NCBI GenBank assembly: GCA_001600095.1
Contig: BCIX01000001.1
Location: forward strand, 1,488,001 to 1,552,000
Reading direction: 5' to 3'
DNA from: Bullera alba
Taxonomy: Eukaryota; Basidiomycota; Tremellomycetes; Tremellales; Bulleraceae
Length of the DNA stretch: 64,000 bases
A model generated the notes under the pieces. That model searched no databases. It was given only the letters and a program-made list of their open reading frames with translations, and had not been told where the DNA came from. Made by a program: the position numbers and the translations under genes. Positions 61,504 to 64,000 of the stretch are shown piece after piece (position 1 is the first letter of the stretch; the number at the start of each line of letters is the position of its first letter).

Positions 61504-62364
61504 GGCGGGGNATACTCTTGATGGCACAGCTTGTACACGCTGATCGCCGCGAGATTAGCTCTGCTGGCTGCTGTAAACGCTACCTTGAGGCTTGCTGGAT
61601 GTAGCTGTTCGTAGTGGGTTCGAAGGATACTCACCATCGAGCAAGGGGGTACGGCTACTCCGTCAACACGATTCGTTGAATCCCGTTACGTAATTGGGTG
61701 CCCACCTCCCACGTCATCTGCTTCTTGGTGGTCCAGGCCCCAGGTGGTCGCTCGAAGAGGCTCGAAGCAGCTTGAAGCCTCGTTGGATGCATTGTTACTG
61801 ACTTGGCCTCGGATACCTGCGCCGTGGGCTGCTGTATATGGCCCGATCGACTACAGATAACAGCGCCCCAATTCCAAACGTTAGAGCCGACAAGCTGATC
61901 GTCTCGACTCTCCGAATGACCGAGATCTGGCCTCTGGACACATCTCACACCCCGCGAAGTCCCGCGGCCACCCACTCGGCTAGCACTTGGATCCGCGCGA
62001 TATCGACGGAGGGCTGACATACCAGCTCGGTACCCATCTTCCTCTCATACAGCACCGGCCGCCCAAAGCTGCGAGGGCTGATTGTCGGTCGTCAACGAGC
62101 TCACAGGAGACGAAGTGGCAAATGAAGGAGACGGGCTCAGATGGCACGTAACCTCCTCGCAAAGCGTGCCGCGTCCGACCCGACCTTTCAGAGCCCATTA
62201 GGTACCCTCAGGGGCACAAGAAAGACGCTCTGCTTCGATGTCGAAGTGGATGTGGTTGATGGAGATGCGAAGACACAAGACTAGTTGACCGTCAGATTCG
62301 ATCGTCGTAGGCTGTTTTCCAAGCGCTTATAATCAAACAATTTGCTTCGAGAGCATAACAGCTA
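61504..62364. other. SEY1 promoter and upstream region
   Basis: No convincing gene. Contains the ambiguous base at 61511 and Arg/Ser-rich antisense frames (61655-62198) that I do not trust. Confidence 0.4.
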
Positions 62365-62453
62365 TCTGGATTAGTATATCGGCTAGTATAACCGCCTCTC
62401 ATCTGTTAAACAGTTGATCGCGGTAGAGCGGGGTTCGATTCCCCGATCTAGAA
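62365..62453 (+). tRNA. tRNA-Glu (anticodon CUC) with 17-base intron
   Basis: Acceptor stem TCTGGAT (62365-62371) pairs with ATCTAGA (62446-62452), including one G-U pair, with discriminator A at 62453. The A box is in 'TAGTATATCGG'. The anticodon stem is ACCGC/GCGGT (62391-62395 with 62420-62424). The loop reads C, T, then anticodon CTC at 62398-62400, A37, then intron 62402-62418 in the canonical position after base 37, then C38. The T arm is CGGGG-TTCGATT-CCCCG (62429-62445), which holds the B box. The intron contains CTGTTAAACAG, a small hairpin. CUC reads GAG codons. Confidence 0.9.
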
Positions 62454-62459
62454 CTTACA

Positions 62460-62464
62460 TTTTT
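62460..62464 (+). terminator. RNA polymerase III terminator
   Basis: A run of five T begins seven bases after the tRNA-Glu 3' end, followed by a second T run at 62467-62471. Confidence 0.8.
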
Positions 62465-63619
62465 GCTTTTTGCGACCACGCCCGGCATGGAAGCGGCCGA
62501 CTCTACCCTCTCCAACTCCAAGCAGTCTCCGAGTGAGCACACCGAAGCTGGGCTGAACTGTGCAATGCATTGGATCAGAGCGGGACGACGGCGGTGTCAG
62601 TGTGCATTCGCAGGGTAATTACTTTTGCAATACGACATGTGAAGATGCCAAGTGGACACACGACGCTCCATTTTTTGGCAATCGACTCTCCCGAGTACAT
62701 GGTTCATCTTGATGAACCGAGGCAGCTTGCGACAGACGACAGGGAGCGGAGTCTGCCCCTGTCATTCGAGTTGCACTGCTCCTGGGCTGATTGAAGTGGC
62801 AGGCAAGCGGGTATACGATTCGAAAGCAGTCGCGGGTCAAGCCATTAGCCATGTACGCGTACAATACGCTCGGGCTCAGTAATTGTCAGTCTATTATCGA
62901 GACAACTCAGGAGTGATGAGATCGAGGCTGGCGACCAGTACCAGGAGTCTAGGATAGTCTCTGATAACTCGCCTATATCATGTGGTGGTAGTTTGGCCTG
63001 CTCATCGCTCTCGCTGCCGAGCGGATAACGCTAAACGGTCTAGCCTTCTAGGTCACGGAGAGACTAGTCACTTGGATTCGGCCTAGACACATTGCCGCCG
63101 TGGTCCGTCGACATTCAAGGAGCTGGATAGCCACTAGTCGGAGATGGCTAAAGCGATGAAGGAGTCTTGAAGTAGGGGGCGCGACGTGACTTGACCCGAG
63201 GCCATCATCGAGAACTGCAGGACCGTGACCTCCATTGACACAAGTTTGACCGCGCCGAGCGCTGAGATCTAAGGTATGCATGGTCGCCTGCGTGTGGGGA
63301 TCGCTGCTTGATGCGAGGCGGGTCTAGTCATGAGCAGGGTATGACATGTCGGCTGTAGCTTGGGCACTTCACAACCCTCATTTGTCGGGGTAGGGCTTCT
63401 TTGTAGGTGTTGAGGCGTTGAGAAATTGACTGCAGATCGGTTTTGTCTGTCAAGCATGTTACACAATCCGCCGTAGATTAGGATCTGGGCATTATGGCTG
63501 TTCAGCGAGGGGCGGTCTATCAGACGGGAGGAAAGATGATGACTGAATGGGCGATCGGTAAACGACTGGAGTTAGCCACTCGGATGCTCACATTTACACA
63601 GCTCGGCCCCGTCCGCAGA
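62465..63619. other. gene-poor region
   Basis: No complete gene that I can support. Frames are short, mixed and without splice-consistent joins. Confidence 0.4.
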
Positions 63620-63863
63620 TCACATCGAGGGGTCCGTCGTAGCAATTAAGCTCGCCGCTAGTCTGCGTAGAGTTACCGAGCGGCGTCTTTCCCACTCGAT
63701 CCTGTAGGACCTCTGCCTGTTCCCCTCCTGGACGACCCCTCCGGACGACCTCCACCGGTACCTCCCGCTTGATTCTTGTTGTGAAGTACCGCCCAGCCCA
63801 AAGGAGGATAAGGTGGATGCCGGAACATATCGGACGAGGGCCAGACACAGCAGGATCAGCAAG
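63620..63863 (-). CDS. possible 3'-terminal exon of a gene beyond the window edge
   Basis: A good intron 3' end on the minus strand (GCTAAC branch site, 16 bases later TTATAG at 63864-63869) precedes an open segment. One frame begins 'LLILLCLALVRYVPASTLSS', which looks like a membrane helix, and stays open to about 63620. Another frame of the same segment is Gly/Arg/Ser-rich ('GGTGGGRPEGSSRRGTGRG') and ends at TAA. Which frame is used depends on the upstream exon outside the window. No family is recognised. Confidence 0.2.
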
Positions 63864-64000
63864 CTATAACCCGTTCACATCGTTAGCTGGCGAGGAAGGC
63901 CACTGCCACTGGATGGTCCAAAGCGAGTATCGGCGGAGAGCTGTGGTGACCGGTTTGCGAAACCTGGTGCTCCGAGTTAATGTAAGTGCTGGAAGTGTGC

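Noticed and set aside
61655..62198. Minus-strand frames upstream of SEY1 as a gene
   Set aside because: Arg/Ser/Gly-rich, no motif, and located in the promoter of SEY1; no splice signals that improve them.

Overview
This window looks like chromosomal DNA of a basidiomycete yeast, most likely a tremellomycete (Cryptococcus/Kwoniella-like). The evidence is dense, divergently and convergently packed protein genes split by many roughly 45-70 nt introns with GTGAGT/GTAAGT donors, CTNAC branch sites and CAG/TAG acceptors; a CAP10-type (GT90) glycosyltransferase; and eukaryotic core genes. One ambiguous base (n) lies at 61511. No operons, CRISPR arrays or prokaryotic elements are seen. Gene spans below run from start to stop codon including introns. 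Exon joins were worked out by eye and are given where I could place them.

Layout. 1-2.7 kb: 3' part of a glutathione S-transferase, a 107-residue unknown protein behind a clear TATA box, and an unknown gene whose frame changes once. 2.8-8.9 kb (minus): a QDR3/DTR1-like drug:H+ antiporter and a GT90 glycosyltransferase, separated by a promoter rich in CGG/CCG triplets. 9.4-14.1 kb: the ER P5A ATPase SPF1. 14.3-18.0 kb (minus): a Ser-rich unknown protein and RTF2. 19.0-21.4 kb: a TAF13-like histone-fold protein with a very long Gln-rich N-terminus. 21.5-26.0 kb (minus): a DUF7719-like membrane protein and a CBS/PB1 protein (Mug70 type). 26.4-28.3 kb: prefoldin subunit 4 and a mitochondrial GGQ release-factor-like protein. 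28.46-28.90 kb: a LINE-like remnant flanked by 14-bp direct repeats. 29.1-32.4 kb: a short-chain dehydrogenase converging on a class I histone deacetylase. 32.7-36.6 kb: ALG3 and a NIPA-type Mg2+ transporter. 37.1-41.1 kb (minus): two tandem amadoriase-like flavin oxidases. 41.5-44.2 kb: a basic unknown protein, mitochondrial uS13m, and a small hydrophilic protein. 44.8-47.3 kb (minus): a nucleotide-sugar transporter. 48.5-50.7 kb: methylenetetrahydrofolate reductase. 51.1-61.5 kb (minus): the Golgi Ca2+/Mn2+ ATPase PMR1, eIF3 subunit l, and the ER fusion GTPase SEY1. 62.4 kb: an intron-containing tRNA-Glu(CUC). The last 1.5 kb has no convincing complete gene.

Many products serve the secretory pathway (SPF1, PMR1, ALG3, SEY1, UDP-sugar transporter, GT90 enzyme), but orientation and spacing give no sign of a co-regulated cluster. 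The most interesting signals are: an SPF1 start codon apparently assembled by splicing over an AUG-UGA start-stop element; a large in-frame optional intron/alternative first exon in the CBS/PB1 gene; an upstream first exon for the sugar transporter; the LINE remnant with its target-site duplication; and the conserved intron splitting the FAD-binding glycine in both amadoriase paralogues.
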